Of a DNA stretch of 64,000 bases, positions 1-11,788 are shown piece after piece. The stretch lies in NCBI GenBank assembly GCA_026075535.2, contig AP026550.1, positions 1,240,001-1,304,000 of the forward strand, given 5' to 3'. The notes under the pieces are model-generated. The model was not told the origin of the DNA. It saw only the letters and a program-made list of their open reading frames with translations, and made no database searches. Each line of letters opens with the position of its first letter. Position 1 is the first letter of the stretch. The position numbers and the translations under genes are program-made. Origin of the DNA: Tricholoma matsutake. Its lineage: Eukaryota; Basidiomycota; Agaricomycetes; Agaricales; Tricholomataceae.

Positions 1-1870
1 AGAGGAAGGCAGGCAGAAGAATTTTGTGGAAGAGTCCCAGTGAAGGTTTCCCCATTGGTGACCCAGAATCATTACAATGTATTAGTATCTGAGGAAGCCC
101 AGAGCAAATCAGAAAAGGAAATCAAGGAGGAGTACAACTGTTGCAAATTACATGACAAAGAAAATTGCCAAGCACTATTTCCAAAAACCCCTAAATTCTT
201 TATTCGCTCTGTGCAAATAGAACCTGAAATCACCTTGACTGTGGGATTGAAGACAGTGGACACACATGCAGCAATTGATGTGGAAGTGTTGCTTGATAGC
301 GGTGCTACAGGATTATTCATTAATTGGTCCTTAATTACTGGAAATGGTATTAGCACATGCAAGCTGGCACAACCTATAATAGTGTATAATATTGATGGAA
401 CAGTTAATTGTGGAGGAACTATCAAGGAGGAGGTGACCATGGTACTAAAGTATCAGGAGCATCAGGAACGAGCCATATTCGAAGTGTGTGATCTTGGGAA
501 AACCAATCTAATAATTGGATGTCTGTGGTTCATCCTGAAATTGATTGGAAAACTGGGAAAGTACAAATGACTCATTGACCTAAGGAATGTAATGTGTATG
601 GGAGGGAGATGAAGAAGGAGAAAAGGAAAAAGAAAGAGAAAGAATGTCCGAGGAAGTATTCTGTTACGATGGAGGAAGTGGAGGATGAGGAAATGCCAAA
701 TGGGGAAGTTCTGATCATGATCGAAAAGGAAGAGCAGAGGCAAACTTTTAGAGCAATTCATGGAGGACAGTCATGGGACAAGAATATTGTGAAGGTGGAG
801 AAGCCAGTGGAGGAGTGGGTACCAAAAGCATATCATGAATATCTGTCAGTCTTTCAGAAGAAGGAGTCTGAGCGAATGCCAGTGCGGAATCCATGGGATC
901 ATGTGATTGAGATGAAGCCAGGGTTTGTGCCAAAGAAGTCAAAGGTATATCCATTATCTCTGATGGAACAAGAAGAAGTTGATGTGTTCCTAAATGAGCA
1001 ATTGCACAAAGGATACATACGACCTTCAAAATCACTGCAGATGTCACCAATATTCTTTGTGCCAAAGAAAGACCAGAGGAAGAGGATGTGTACAGATTAT
1101 AGGTATCTGAATGAGTGGACAGTGAAGAGTGCATACCCTTTGCCAGTGATTTCAGAAATAATTGACAAGGTGGGAAAAGCCAAGGTCTTTACAAAATTGG
1201 ATTTACGATGGGGATACAATAACATATGAATAAAGAAAGGAGATCAGTGGAAGGCTGCATTTGCCATGCATTGAGGATCTTTCGAGCTGCTTGTCATGTT
1301 TTTTGGGATGACCAATAGTCCCCCGACTTTCCAAAATATGATGAACAACATTCTCAAGGACATAATAGACAAAGGCATGGTAATAATATTCATTGACAAC
1401 ATTCTGATATTCATGGAGGATGAAGAAAATTATGAAGCGATAGTGCAGGAGGTGCTATGGAGATTAGTGGAGAATGATCTATTGTTGAAACCAGAGAAGT
1501 GTGTGTTTGGGGCAAGCGAGATCAAGTTCCTAAAATTATTGATTGGCCCTGATGGGATCAAAATGGATCTGATCAAGGTACAGGCGATCACTGATTGGCC
1601 TGCACCCACCCGTGTCAAGGAGGTTCAAGCCTTGCAAATTATTATCGTCGCTTTGTGCATAATTTTTCCAAAATTGCTGCACCCTTACATAACCTTACAT
1701 GAAAGGGAGTAGTGTGGAGTTGGGGAGAACAGCAGCAGACAGCATTTGAGGAGTTGAAGAGGAAGTTTGTGGAGGGACCAATATTAGCCCCAGTAGATTT
1801 CATGCGTCCCTTATGAGTGGAATCAGATGCATCCGACTTTGCTACTGGAGCAGTATTATCAATCTTACCA
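1..1870 (+). pseudogene. Ty3/Gypsy pol relic (protease, reverse transcriptase, start of RNase H)
   Basis: Degenerate pol region of a Ty3/Gypsy retrotransposon, cut off by the window start. Frame pieces at 40-570, 594-1229 and 1296-1712 carry, in order, a retropepsin-like site (LDSGAT near 292-309), a low-complexity Lys/Glu linker, RT fingers (PIFFVPKKD, CTDYRYLN, FTKLDLRWGYNNI) and palm. The catalytic box reads FIDN where FIDD or YVDD is expected, so the RT is inactive. The frame shifts near 520 and between 1229 and 1296, and there is a TGA near 576. After 1712 an RNase H start (ESDASDFATGAVLS) is readable to about 1862. Sequence similarity then stops at the minus-strand polypurine tract of the next element. 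Family assignment is secure; host range and exact clade are not. Confidence 0.85.
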
Positions 1871-1889
1871 GATATTGTACTCCCCTCCC

Positions 1890-3170
1890 TCATTTCCTCT
1901 CCTCTAGAATTTTATCCACGTAGTACTCCTCCTCACCATTGATTACTACAGGATCAGGACAGTCATGTTCTCGGGATGGGAATAACTCCTTGTCATTCTC
2001 CAAGAATGGCCGCACTTGTGATGTGTGGAACGTGGGGAACACATTCGGGTTATTAGGCATCTCCACAGTGATTGTAGAAATCTCCGACACCGTCTCCATT
2101 ACCAGGTATGGACCATCGTACCGCGGCATAAATTTTGCAACCTGTTTCTCTCCTTTAGCCTTGTAGTCCCGTTGCCTGTGTAATGTAGACAGCACCACAC
2201 GACCCCCTTTACAAAAAGGAAATTCATCAGTACGATGTTGATCTGCAGACAGCGCTTGAGAAATCTTAGCGCGAAGCATGTTATCCTGTGCCTCCTTCAC
2301 ATCCTGTTGCAGTCTTTCAATAACATCGACAGCCCATATATCCTCGACTTCCCCCTCAAGCAACTTGACAAGCGGCAGAATCACCCGTGGGCTACATCCC
2401 ATTCATAGTTGGAAAGGGGAGAATCCTGTAGATCCGTTGATGGTGTTCATGATGTGGAAATGGACCCGTCTCAACACCCTCCTCCATCCTAGTTGGTTAC
2501 GCTCGACGTGAAAATGCAAACATTGATTTATTGTTTTGTTGGACTGCTCGCTTGTGCCATCTGACTGAGGATGGTAAGCCGAAGACATCTTTAGCTTCAT
2601 GCCTGTAATTTTGTGCAAAGCCCCCCAGAATTTTGAAATGAACAGCTTATCGTGGTCGGAGATGATTTCAAGTGGCAGTCCATTCTTGCAGTACCACTCA
2701 TTGAAAAACACCATGGCTAGTTCCTCCATGGTAATATTAGTTCGAGTTGCCACAATCCAAATGTCGCTATTTAACCTGTCAGTAAAAGTTACAATGCAAT
2801 TGTACCCTTCGTCCTCTGGCAAGGGTCCAATGAAGTCAATAGCTACAGAGTCACCACGCTGATCAGGGATTGGTAGTGGATGCAAAGGACCCATAGGCCT
2901 CTTCGTTGTTGGTTTGTTCCATTGACAGTCGGTGCAGCTCAGTACATAGGCCAGCTCTAGATCACGCCGCATATTTGGCCAGTAGAAAGAATCGTGGAGG
3001 GATCCATAGGATTTCATAAATCCAAAATGCCCTAGGACATCGTGAGCAAGGTGAAATAATGCTTCACACACCAATGTTTTTCTTGGTATAATCAACCGAT
3101 CACCTGCATACAGTAGACCATCCGATTTTCTCACTCTGTGAGGTAGGAAAGCAGCTGTGAGGAGTCGCAC
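1890..3170 (-). pseudogene. Gypsy integrase with C-terminal chromodomain-like tail
   Basis: Integrase region of the same element. The zinc-binding HHCC module reads LFHLAHDVLGHFG and CTDCQ at about 3080-2930. The DDE core follows: VAIDFIGPL (first Asp), EIISDHDKLF (second Asp), and the Glu in DGTSEQSNKTI (about 2555). A TGA at 2403-2405 breaks the frame; the last part (2402-1890) holds the KGGRVVLS beta-strand block, KFMPRYDGPY, and a short chromodomain-like end with YYVDKILEER. All three catalytic residues are present. The stop lies exactly between the core and the tail, at a position where relatives have Arg. Confidence 0.85.
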
Positions 3171-3197
3171 ACACCAGCTGTCCTCTGCATAACCTGA

Positions 3198-5237
3198 TCA
3201 AATTGTGTCCAAGAGCTCCTCATCTGCTGAAATTGTAAGTGTAGCTGCACAAGTATTGATGGTAGGAGGCAACATCTCCAGATTGGTCATAGTATGTGCG
3301 CACCTGAACACACCTAGTTTCAATCCCATAATTACTCCCACAGCAGTACAGTTGTCGGGTGGGTAGGGGATTGAGGCTGTGACTTCCACTTCAAAAGAAG
3401 TCTGTGACAAGGCATTGGCAGCACAATTGTCCTCCCCCTTCACATACACAATTTTGCAGTCATATTGAGACATGAACTCCATCCACCGTGCCTGCTGAAG
3501 GCTCAAATCCCACTGGCAGTCGAAGTTCTCCAGTGTTTTATGGTCAGTGTAAATGGTGAAAGGAACCCCAATGAGATCAGACCGCCATTTCTGCAATGCC
3601 CATATGATTGCTAACATTTCCTTCTCATGCATGGGGTAGTTCAATTCCGCACCTTTGAAGGTCATGGAGTTGAAGGCTACCAGTCGTGCAGTCTCCCATG
3701 ATTCACCAAAAGAGAGCACTGCACCCGACTGGTAATCGCTTGCATCCATCGTCACGAACACCCTATGCCCAGGCATAAGGGCAAAGTCTATCGTCGTCAG
3801 GCATTCCCGACTGATCACCGCATCCTTGATCGATTTGAATGCCAACTCGTGCTTTTCTTCCCAATCTGGAAACAATTTGTTGCACTCTTTCGTGGTCAGC
3901 TCAGTTAGGATGCACATGTGTTCATTTATGTGAGGCAAAAAGGAAGATACATATCGTACTAGGCCCAAGAACTGGCAGACCTCCTTTGCAGATCGGGGAC
4001 ATGGCCACAGTGATATGTGATCTGTCTTCTTTGTGTCTGCCTCAATTCCTTGCGCGGAGACATGGTGACCCAAAAAGTTGATCTCCAACTGGAAAAGGTG
4101 CGTCTTCCACGGGTTGCAGTACAAACCTGCTTCATGCAGGGCCATCAAGATAATGCGCACATTTTCGTGATGCTCCTCAACAGTGTTTGACCAAACCACG
4201 ATGTCATCTAAATAGATGTGACAGATTTTTCCAATCCACTCGTGCAAGGCAGCCATCACTTGGCGTTGATGGATTGCAGGCGCATTCTTCAAACCCATAG
4301 GCATGACCATCCATTCAAATAGGCCAAAAGGAGTGGAGACAGCTGTCAGTGGGACATCCGACGGCTCCATAGGTGTCTGAAAAAAACTGTTTGTCATGTC
4401 AATAGTCCCCCAAATCTTACCTTTGGCACAATCATTCAAGATGTCATCAATCCTCGGCAGTGGGTGGGAATCTGCAACGGTATTCCTATTTAGCTGTCGA
4501 TAGTCATTCACCCACCTAGGAAGTACTGATGGGTCAGCCTTTGGGATGATAAATGCAGGAGATGCATGTGGTGAAGAAGAAGGCTGTATACGACCAGCAT
4601 CCAAATGTTCCTGGATCAATGTTTTCCATGCATCTCAAAATTTTCACGGGCATGCGTATGTACGCGTCTTGATAGTCTGTTCCACATCCTTCAGCTTGAT
4701 CTTGGCTGTTACATTCCATGGAAGTTTGTCAACATGTGGTAGCAGTTGGAAAACATCCCCAAACTCAGTCAGTATCTGCTTCTCTATCTTTCCAACTTTT
4801 TCTTGAAAACACAGGTTCTCAATGCACTCTTTTATCATGCCTGCAACATCTAGGGGCTTGACAAACTCGGGCACCATCTTTCCATCCGCCAAACGCAGTT
4901 TGCAAACCTCCACAAGCTCCATCAACATCAAACGCTTATTTTTCTTCGTGTTTGCGATGACTTTCCTCGGGTCTGGTTGACTTTTCCAACGCTCAATTAC
5001 ATTTGTATTTAGCAGATCATAGCCATTTGTTTTATCAGTTGCAGTTCTATCTTTGAAATCGGTGACAATACAGTTAGCAGTAAGGAATGGTAGCCTGAGC
5101 AGAATAGGGACACAAAGATTTGGAGTCACAACAGCTTTTACAGTACAAGATGTCCATGCAGAGTTCAAGGCGAAAGGCACAATCTTAACATATTTGTGCA
5201 AGTAATTTTCAGAAGCATTCAAGTTATTGAGAGCCAC
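3198..5237 (-). pseudogene. Gypsy protease-reverse transcriptase-RNase H
   Basis: Central pol segment. 5237-4644 holds the C-terminal protease fold and linker; a frame break separates it from an aspartyl-protease-like stretch upstream (MLDCGAHVVLID reading near 5330-5290). After a TGA at 4634-4636 the RT runs 4619-3900 with AFIIPKAD, WVNDYRQLN, IDMTNSFFQT and an intact YLDD (HIYLDDIVVWSN). RNase H follows, with TMDASDYQSGAVLS, HEKEMLAIIWAL and a TDHKTLENF block. Near the C-terminus the DNALS-like box reads NCAANALSQ. The TGA at 3198-3200 ends it before integrase. The core motifs are complete, so this copy was active fairly recently or is under-decayed compared with the plus-strand relic. Confidence 0.85.
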
Positions 5238-5572
5238 AGAAATCGGCAGTGGTTTGTGTAGACGGAATCAACGAAGGCCCAGCTTGCCCACCAGCATGTC
5301 ATCGATGAGAACAACATGTGCCCCACAGTCAAGCATACTGCTTACTGTAACAGGTTCATCAGTTGCGGGTCCCAACAGAGAGCAAGCCAGCAAAGGTGTG
5401 GGATGGTGAGGGGGCTCACCTCCTCCTCCATTTCGGAACCTGACCCCAATACAGCCGATGGCATCACCGCACCCACCACAAACGAATCTTCCTCCTCATC
5501 CGATTCCTCAACGTGCACAGAGGCACCTCCCACTACTCCCACTGGCCTGGCACCTGACAGCACATTCCCTTG

Positions 5573-6781
5573 TCACTTTTGACTCAGGAGACTCTCTTCA
5601 GACACCTCCTTATAATTTTGTCCATCCGGAAAATCATTTGGGCAATCTGCCACACGGTGATTTTGATATCCACGCTGACACTTCAAGCAGCTGAGGTGTT
5701 TGTAAAGCAAGGCGCATTTGTTTTCTGTCAGTCGTGGTGGCTTTCGGGAAGCGGAGCTTGATGCAGCGGGTGCTGATGATGAGGCTAAACCACGCAGCTT
5801 GTAGCTGCTTACAGCATTCGCATTCCATGATGGGTTAGCTAGAGCCTGTCTTTTTGGCAGGCGCTGAAGATCTTTTGCAGCCTCTAGGTAGTGCTTTGTG
5901 TCATTCGCTCGCTCCTCCGCTAGCTTCCGGACCTCAGCAATCCAGCAAGACAATCGAGCCTCATCAGTCTTTGCAGTAGTATCCCTGGTCACCTTCTCGA
6001 CAACCTCCTTAATATTTCAGTTCTTGCAGCAGTTTCGTAGGTCAGAATCTAATAAGCTCTTGAGTTGAAGATGCAGGGCAACATCAGAGAAAAAGTACTC
6101 TGTGTTTCATAAGACAATGTTCAAGTGACAGATATCATTCACCCAGGTGGGGAAAGAGTCGGCAGATTTCAGCTGTGCATTGCGTATCTTGGCATGTAGC
6201 TCATCGTCCCACCCATTGGGCAGGAATTCCGCCTGTAGCTCCTTCACGAAGTCTGGGAATTTCAGTCCAGCAAGGTGATCTCCATGAGTTGCTACCCAAT
6301 TGCGGGCACGCATATCTTTTAATCCTGGTAGAACAGCAGATACTTGTTCATTCTCCGCAATCTTCTTGTTAGCCCTGAAGAAGTCTGAGCACGCCATCTC
6401 CCATTGATGCATAACCATCAGTGATACGACGCCAGGAGTGAGCAATGGAATACATTTAGGTTTAGCATGCAGGCACTTGGCAGCACCCATCGGTGACATC
6501 TTTGAAGTCGCTATATGCACGGAGTCATCATAAGAAAATGAAGAGTCATCGGAGTCAGAGTCGGCAGTCGATGGGGTTGCTATATGCATGGCTCCTGAGG
6601 TTTTTACAGTGGGAATTGGGGTCTTTACAGCAGGAACAGTGTTTTCGTCAACGTCTGCAGATGAGGAACATGAACCTCCAGCTGATGGTGTCAGCGAAGG
6701 CAACGATGGGGTCAACGGGCCTTGCAAGGCATCAGGAGCAGCTAGTGCTTGTTTGTGCGTGGTAGGCAGCTTGGATGGCAT
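5573..6781 (-). pseudogene. Gypsy gag (capsid and zinc knuckle)
   Basis: Gag part of the minus-strand Gypsy element, coding for the nucleocapsid that packages the element RNA. Translation starts at 6781 (MPSKLPTTHKQ) with a Ser/Thr/Pro-rich N-terminus. A helical capsid-like segment follows (ACSDFFRANK, HGDHLAGLKFPDFVKELQ, DELHAKIRNAQ). After two TGA stops (6107-6109, 6017-6019) the frame continues to a Cys/His knuckle of form CX2CX6HX4C at about 5690-5640 (CLKCQRGYQNHRVADC). The loop is longer than the canonical CX2CX4HX4C. Typical of Agaricomycete Gypsy gags; not functional as it stands. Confidence 0.75.
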
Positions 6782-7220
6782 GGTCTTTCGACCTACAAAC
6801 GGTGGGGCTGATCAATGATCAGCGAGACAGTGAGAGCATAATGCAATGCCAGTAAGAAGCCAAACCTCATGTAGTGAAGTTTGAAAAAAAGTGTAAGCAC
6901 GCACAGTGCTCCACTGGATCAGACCAGAAATAAACAGGCCCAAGAGGTATATGATGATTTTGAGATCTCTATCAGTGTGTATGGATAATGGTGGTGGTAA
7001 GAGGAAAAGGAAAGATGATCCTGCCCCATCCACATCTGTCCGAGTGTGCAGTCCAGTAAATAGTGGTAAATAAGTAACATCGTTACAGTAGTCCCTAACA
7101 GCGAGACAAGGTGTGTGCGTACACACAGCACCTCAGGCCCTCACCATAGAGGCGGGTGCTGTGCCATTGGTCATCATCGTGGGGGCTCTGATGATGGCCA
7201 TTCCCACCTGGGCCAGCCTG

Positions 7221-8340
7221 ACACAAGGCCAGCCTCATAATTCCTCCTTTCTGAAATATAGTTAGAAATTCTTTGCAAAATATTATATTTGAGACTAAAT
7301 TTCTACAAACAGAAATTCAAAAAATTACCCATTAGAAATATACTTTGAAAATCAATATTTCTGGTTAAATTTCTCATGACATTTCAGTGTAGATACTGGA
7401 AGTATTTCTGTAAGGCAATGTTTAACTTATCAATTGCCTGAAAGGCTTTCAGAAATTAGATCAGAAAGTTTTATTTTCTGGTCATGCTTTCTGATCTGTA
7501 AAAGAATTTCCTTCTGGTTGGTCAAAGTCTGTGTGAAAGCATGACTTTCACAAAGACTTTCAACAAGCCTTTCAGCAGCTGTTCAATTTAACATTCTGGG
7601 AGCGAAAAGGCTGGCTTTCAATCTGCAGAAATAGTTTCAGAAAGGTTAGCTTTCAACCTCGTGATTGGTATAGTGAAAGTAATAATTTCACATCAGGTTT
7701 TCAAGATCGCGAAAGGCAAACATTCTAATAGAGATTTCACCACCTTGAAATATTAAATTTCATGGGCGGGCACTAGTGGGCACTGCCTTTCACGAATTTG
7801 AAATTTAATATTTCTAGGTGGTGAAATCTCTATTAGAATGTTTGCCTTTTGTGATCTTGAAAACCTGATGTGAAATTATTACTTTCACTATACCAATCAC
7901 AAGGTTGAAAGCTAGCCTTTCTGAAACTATTTCTGCAGATTGAAAGCCAGCCCCTCCACTCCCAGAATGTTAAACTGAACAGCTGCTGAAAGGCTTGTTG
8001 AAAGTCTTTGTGAAAGTCATGCTTTCACACAGACTTTGACCAACCAGAAAGAAATTCTTTTACAGATCAGAAAGCATGACCAGAAAATAAAACTTTCTGA
8101 TCTAATTTCTGAAAGCCTTTCAGGCAATTGATAAGTTAAACATCACCTTACAGAAATACTTCCAGTATCTACACTGAAATGTCATGAGAAATTTAACCAG
8201 AAATATTGATTTTCAAAGTATATTTCTAATGGGTAATTTTTTGAATTTCTATTTGTAGAAATTTAGTCTCAAATATAATATTTTGCAAAGAATTTCTGAC
8301 TATATTTCAGAAAGGGGAAATTATGAGGCTGGCCTTGTGT
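7221..8340. repeat. 1.12-kb foldback palindrome
   Basis: Two arms of about 555 bp, nearly identical as inverted repeats, meet at the self-complementary CACTAGTG at 7771-7778 with essentially no loop. The outer 22 bases match perfectly (ACACAAGGCCAGCCTCATAA at 7221 against its complement ending at 8340). There is no ORF. Arms are AT-rich and full of short GAAAG/CTTTC motifs. It lies between the Gypsy 5' region and the 3' side of the kinesin gene. Best read as a foldback-type DNA element or very long-armed MITE; I see no convincing target duplication. Confidence 0.9.
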
Positions 8341-8732
8341 GAGAGCGAATGAGAAAAAATCCGGTCTCTCGTAAAATAGTCATATCTATGTACCTCGATG
8401 AACCCAATAACTTGAGACCCTTCTGGCAGACCTAAACGACGCCTTCGGCGACCCTCAAGTTTGAAACCCGACAAGTCACCTGTATGTTACGTTGCTGTTA
8501 CTATCTTGTATCTTGTCCAATCAAGTACAAAAATTTTACGTAGAACATCGGTCTGTTGCGGGTTCGCGATGAAAAGATGCACAATAGTGTATTGTAATGT
8601 TGAACGTTTCAGAGTGATGCCCAGAATGTAAAAGCTGCCAAAAACGAAACTATGGTCAGGGCATCACATTGCGCCCTCGACCCTGCATTCGTCAAGACCG
8701 AAAGCCGTAGGAAGGTACAAAGCTCGAGAATG
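8341..8732. other. Intergenic: 3' flank of kinesin gene
   Basis: About 390 bp between the foldback element and the kinesin stop codon. Base composition is mixed, with more CpG than the transposons. No ORF, RNA gene or repeat recognised; it presumably contains the kinesin 3' UTR. Confidence 0.5.
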
Positions 8733-11132
8733 TCACGAAGAGCGAGACTGCTTCTTCGCGGTCCCAATTGTCGTATTATTTACCTAGACGTCCATCAGCC
8801 ATATATAATGCGAGAGATATAATCCTAAATATACCTTGGTAGCGAACCGCAATGATGTTAACGATTCATTCAGATGTGCAGCAAGCGGGGAGAGGTTAAG
8901 GAACATCTGCAGAGATGAGGAAAAGCAAGTGAGTGACGCGACGCGCAGAAGAATTTCAGAAACCATACGAGGGTCTTCGAGTTTCCACTCAACGAATTTT
9001 GCAAGAGATACGTCAACTGCAAAAAATCCTCAGATCCGATCCCAGAAACGTAAAACATAAAACCGACCTTGGAGTTTCTATAGGGAATATGCTTGCCAAC
9101 ATCTCCAGCCGCAGCCACTCCAGCTGCGCCCCTCTCTCCAAGGGCTGCAATAACATCCCCCAGTGCACTCAAACTCTTATTGATCGCCTGCGTCTCCTTT
9201 ACCCTTTCTTTCTCCGCCCCATTCGCAAAACTCACATTCAGTCTCTCACTCCCAGCCAGATCAACCAGATTCAGTGAACCTTCACATCTCTCATCGGTCC
9301 CTCCTGCCCCTCCCTCTTCCAGACCGACATTAGCCCCACTAATCCTGAGTGTAAACACCGAATGCGACCGAGAACTCCGTTCATTGACCATCGTCGCAGC
9401 GACACTACGCCGTTTTTGTGCTTGTGCAAGGAGCGTGCGGACCTGCGAGGCGGAGTGCAAGGACACAACGTTGATATCTGTTACTCGTGTCGAACCAGTC
9501 TTGGGGTCGTGTTTGATCTCGTGCTTCTTTTTGTCAAAGTCGTGTTTCCCGAGGAGGTCGTTGATCGTTTCGTTGTACTGTGGATAGAGTTAGAGGATAG
9601 GGGAAGAAAGAAGAGAGACCCACGATTTCGAGAAATTGGCCTTCCATTTGGTATTCCCAGCCTTTGGACTTCATTTCTTCGGCAACGCGGAAAACTTGGT
9701 CGACGGCGCGTGGAATCATTCCTGCAGTTTCTTCAGTCTGCCACAACCATTAATTGGACATTCGAGGATGAAAAAGGAAAGTCCCTACTGGACCACCCTC
9801 CATCGTGAAGGATTTGCCAGATCCCGTCTGACCATATGCGAAAATGCAAACATTATATCCATCTGTGCAGCTCTGCGTTAACTGTGATATTTCTTCGAAG
9901 ACTTCTGCTTGCGTGGCTTGAGGTTCGAACACCTGATCAAAAGCAGTCGAAGCTGATATATAGTGAAGGGATATAATTATACATACGCGATCGAAACCAA
10001 AGCTGTATATCTCTTTCCTCTCCTGGCCCGTGGCGCTCTCGCTTGAAGAGGAGATGGTGATCTCCTTATGATCCCTCTGGTCTGGGAACGACAAACTCGC
10101 CTCCAAGTCTAGCCCCCCAGTTGACGATCCCAGATCCGACACAAGCACTGGTCGGACGCGACAAAACACTCGTATATTTCCCTTCAGTTCCTGCACCAAG
10201 TTATGCAGCTTCCTCCGCACAAGTTCGCTCTCCATCGCCTCCTTTTTCATCTCACTGATCTCCCTCTCCGCATTCGCTAGCTTTCCTGTCAGTTCGAGCA
10301 TGGTCTTCTCATGGGCTGTCATCTGGGCCTGCATTATCGTAGTCTGCGTCGTCAGCGTCAAATGGGTCATCGACTGCTGCGCCAGCGCCCCCTTCAATGC
10401 CGCCACTGCCTCCCTCTCCCTCTCCAAATCACTCCTGCACAGCCGCAGATCTTCATTGACCGCCCTAAGTTCTCTATCTCGCTTCTCCACGTCTAGCTCG
10501 AGATCCGCCACCTCCCTTGCATGCCGCTTCTTCAGCTCCTGTAGCTCGTCACTGGCGTGAGAAAGCTCGCGCAACTGAGTCAACTCGTGGTTCTTGGCAG
10601 CTTGGAGCTCCCTAGTCAGAGCGGCGTGGTTAGCCTGCAGATCTGAAACCTTGGCGCGCTCCGCGTCCATCTGAGCGGCGAGTCTGGCGGTGTCGGCTGC
10701 ACGAGCCGAATCGACAGAGGTGAGCTGAGATTGGAGATCGCTGAAGCGTTTATCATCCGAGGTACCTTTGGAAGGCCCAGAAACGGTACGCCCGGGGGGA
10801 TTTCGCATAACAGAGGCAGACTTTGAAGATGCTGCGCGGGGAGGCGCACTAGTTCCTCTAGTAGTAGCAGACCGACTAAGAGGTGGAGGACGTGGTATAG
10901 TGAGTGGTTTTGGTAGCACCGGTCCAGATTTCGAAAGATTTGGGGTCGTTCGAGATGGTTGAAGCGGTCGATTGGGTCGCGTTGGGCCACTGGCTCCGAT
11001 TGCGGGGAGTTTTCTTGGCTGATCTAGAGCTTCATCCTCTTCTTCTTGGATTGATTTGCGCTTGAGAGAAGTAATGGACGGGCCAGCGACGGTTCTATCT
11101 GGCGGAGAGTGGAGACGCGGTAAACGGGACAT
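8733..11132 (-). CDS. KAR3: Kinesin-14 (C-terminal, minus-end-directed motor), 7 exons, 694 aa
   Basis: Minus-end-directed microtubule motor that acts in spindle assembly and nuclear fusion. My model has exons 11132-9987, 9932-9789, 9737-9624, 9577-9068, 9016-8969, 8906-8835 and 8783-8733. All introns are GT-AG, and the joined length of 2085 nt is in frame. The N-terminal basic, Ser/Pro-rich tail (residues 1-130) is followed by a coiled coil (about 140-310) and the kinesin-14 neck-motor junction ([14 protein letters not shown], about 325). The motor is complete: P-loop GQTGSGKS, switch [10 protein letters not shown], switch [10 protein letters not shown], then [16 protein letters not shown]. 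The protein ends soon after [10 protein letters not shown], as expected for a C-terminal motor. The C-terminal motor and the neck class it with KAR3/klpA/Ncd. No defects seen. CpG content is clearly higher than in flanking transposons. Orthology to KAR3 rather than another kinesin-14 is likely but untested. Confidence 0.95.
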
Positions 11133-11788
11133 CGTGGTCGCTGTTTGGGACGATGTTGAGAGAAATCAACTTGTCGCCGCGTAAATCACGTGATCGTTCT
11201 TTGGTAGCGCTATCGACGTCGTCGCTAATCGAAATCCTATACATAGTGCATGATGCATGATGATTGAGCTACGACTCAGGTCAGGCTTCACACATCAGTC
11301 TCCATTGCCTTCTGATTCCTGGATATATCAAAGATATATTCACTTATGCAAGACTCAACTGTCTGCTCAATGGTTGTGCATCGTTAAAATCCTCCCACAT
11401 ACCATTTAATGCAGTTTACTTTGGTGGGCTCATGATATTTTGTCTTTGAACCAACACAACTTTAAATTACAATTCCAAGGTTCGTTCATTACAACCTGAT
11501 TCCATCAATAACAGTATTGCCCGCACTTTGCAACAAACTCTCTGTTCTTACTGTGTTTTCCGATGACCCGGATTTTTCATCTCGGCATCACGGGAACACG
11601 TATCAGCCCACTCCCTCGTATTAGTACAATTTACTAAAACCTCGTTCCGTAGTGCTGTATCATATTACACTACTATCGTTTGTCACGACTAGGATTAAGT
11701 GCCTTGACTTCTGTTAACAGTAGAAGTAATATTTCGTTAAGAAGGAGGTATATACGTGTCTACTGCCACTATGTAGTACTCATTTTCG
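11133..11788. other. Intergenic region between kinesin-14 promoter side and phosphatase 3' end
   Basis: About 650 bp holding the kinesin upstream region (minus-strand gene starting at 11132) and the 3' flank of the phosphatase. No conserved ORF, tRNA or repeat found. Short ORFs here have no recognisable domain. Confidence 0.5.

Larger units (their letters stand above)
1877..7222 (-). mobile_element. Near full-length Ty3/Gypsy retrotransposon with chromodomain-type end, decayed
   Basis: Minus-strand element running gag (6781) to the integrase C-terminus (1890). A polypurine tract reads on the minus strand at about 1893-1877, where a 3' LTR should begin, but the sequence beyond it belongs to the plus-strand Gypsy relic. 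The 3' LTR is therefore missing. Sequence from 6782 to about 7222 should hold leader and 5' LTR; a TG start at about 7222 abuts the foldback repeat. I cannot define this LTR because its partner is absent. At least five in-frame stops are all TGA (2403-2405, 3198-3200, 4634-4636, 6017-6019, 6107-6109), four of them at positions where Arg is plausible or expected. Confidence 0.8.

Noticed and set aside
9093..10560. Plus-strand ORFs across the kinesin gene
   Set aside because: Antisense shadows of a complete, motif-rich kinesin-14 on the minus strand.
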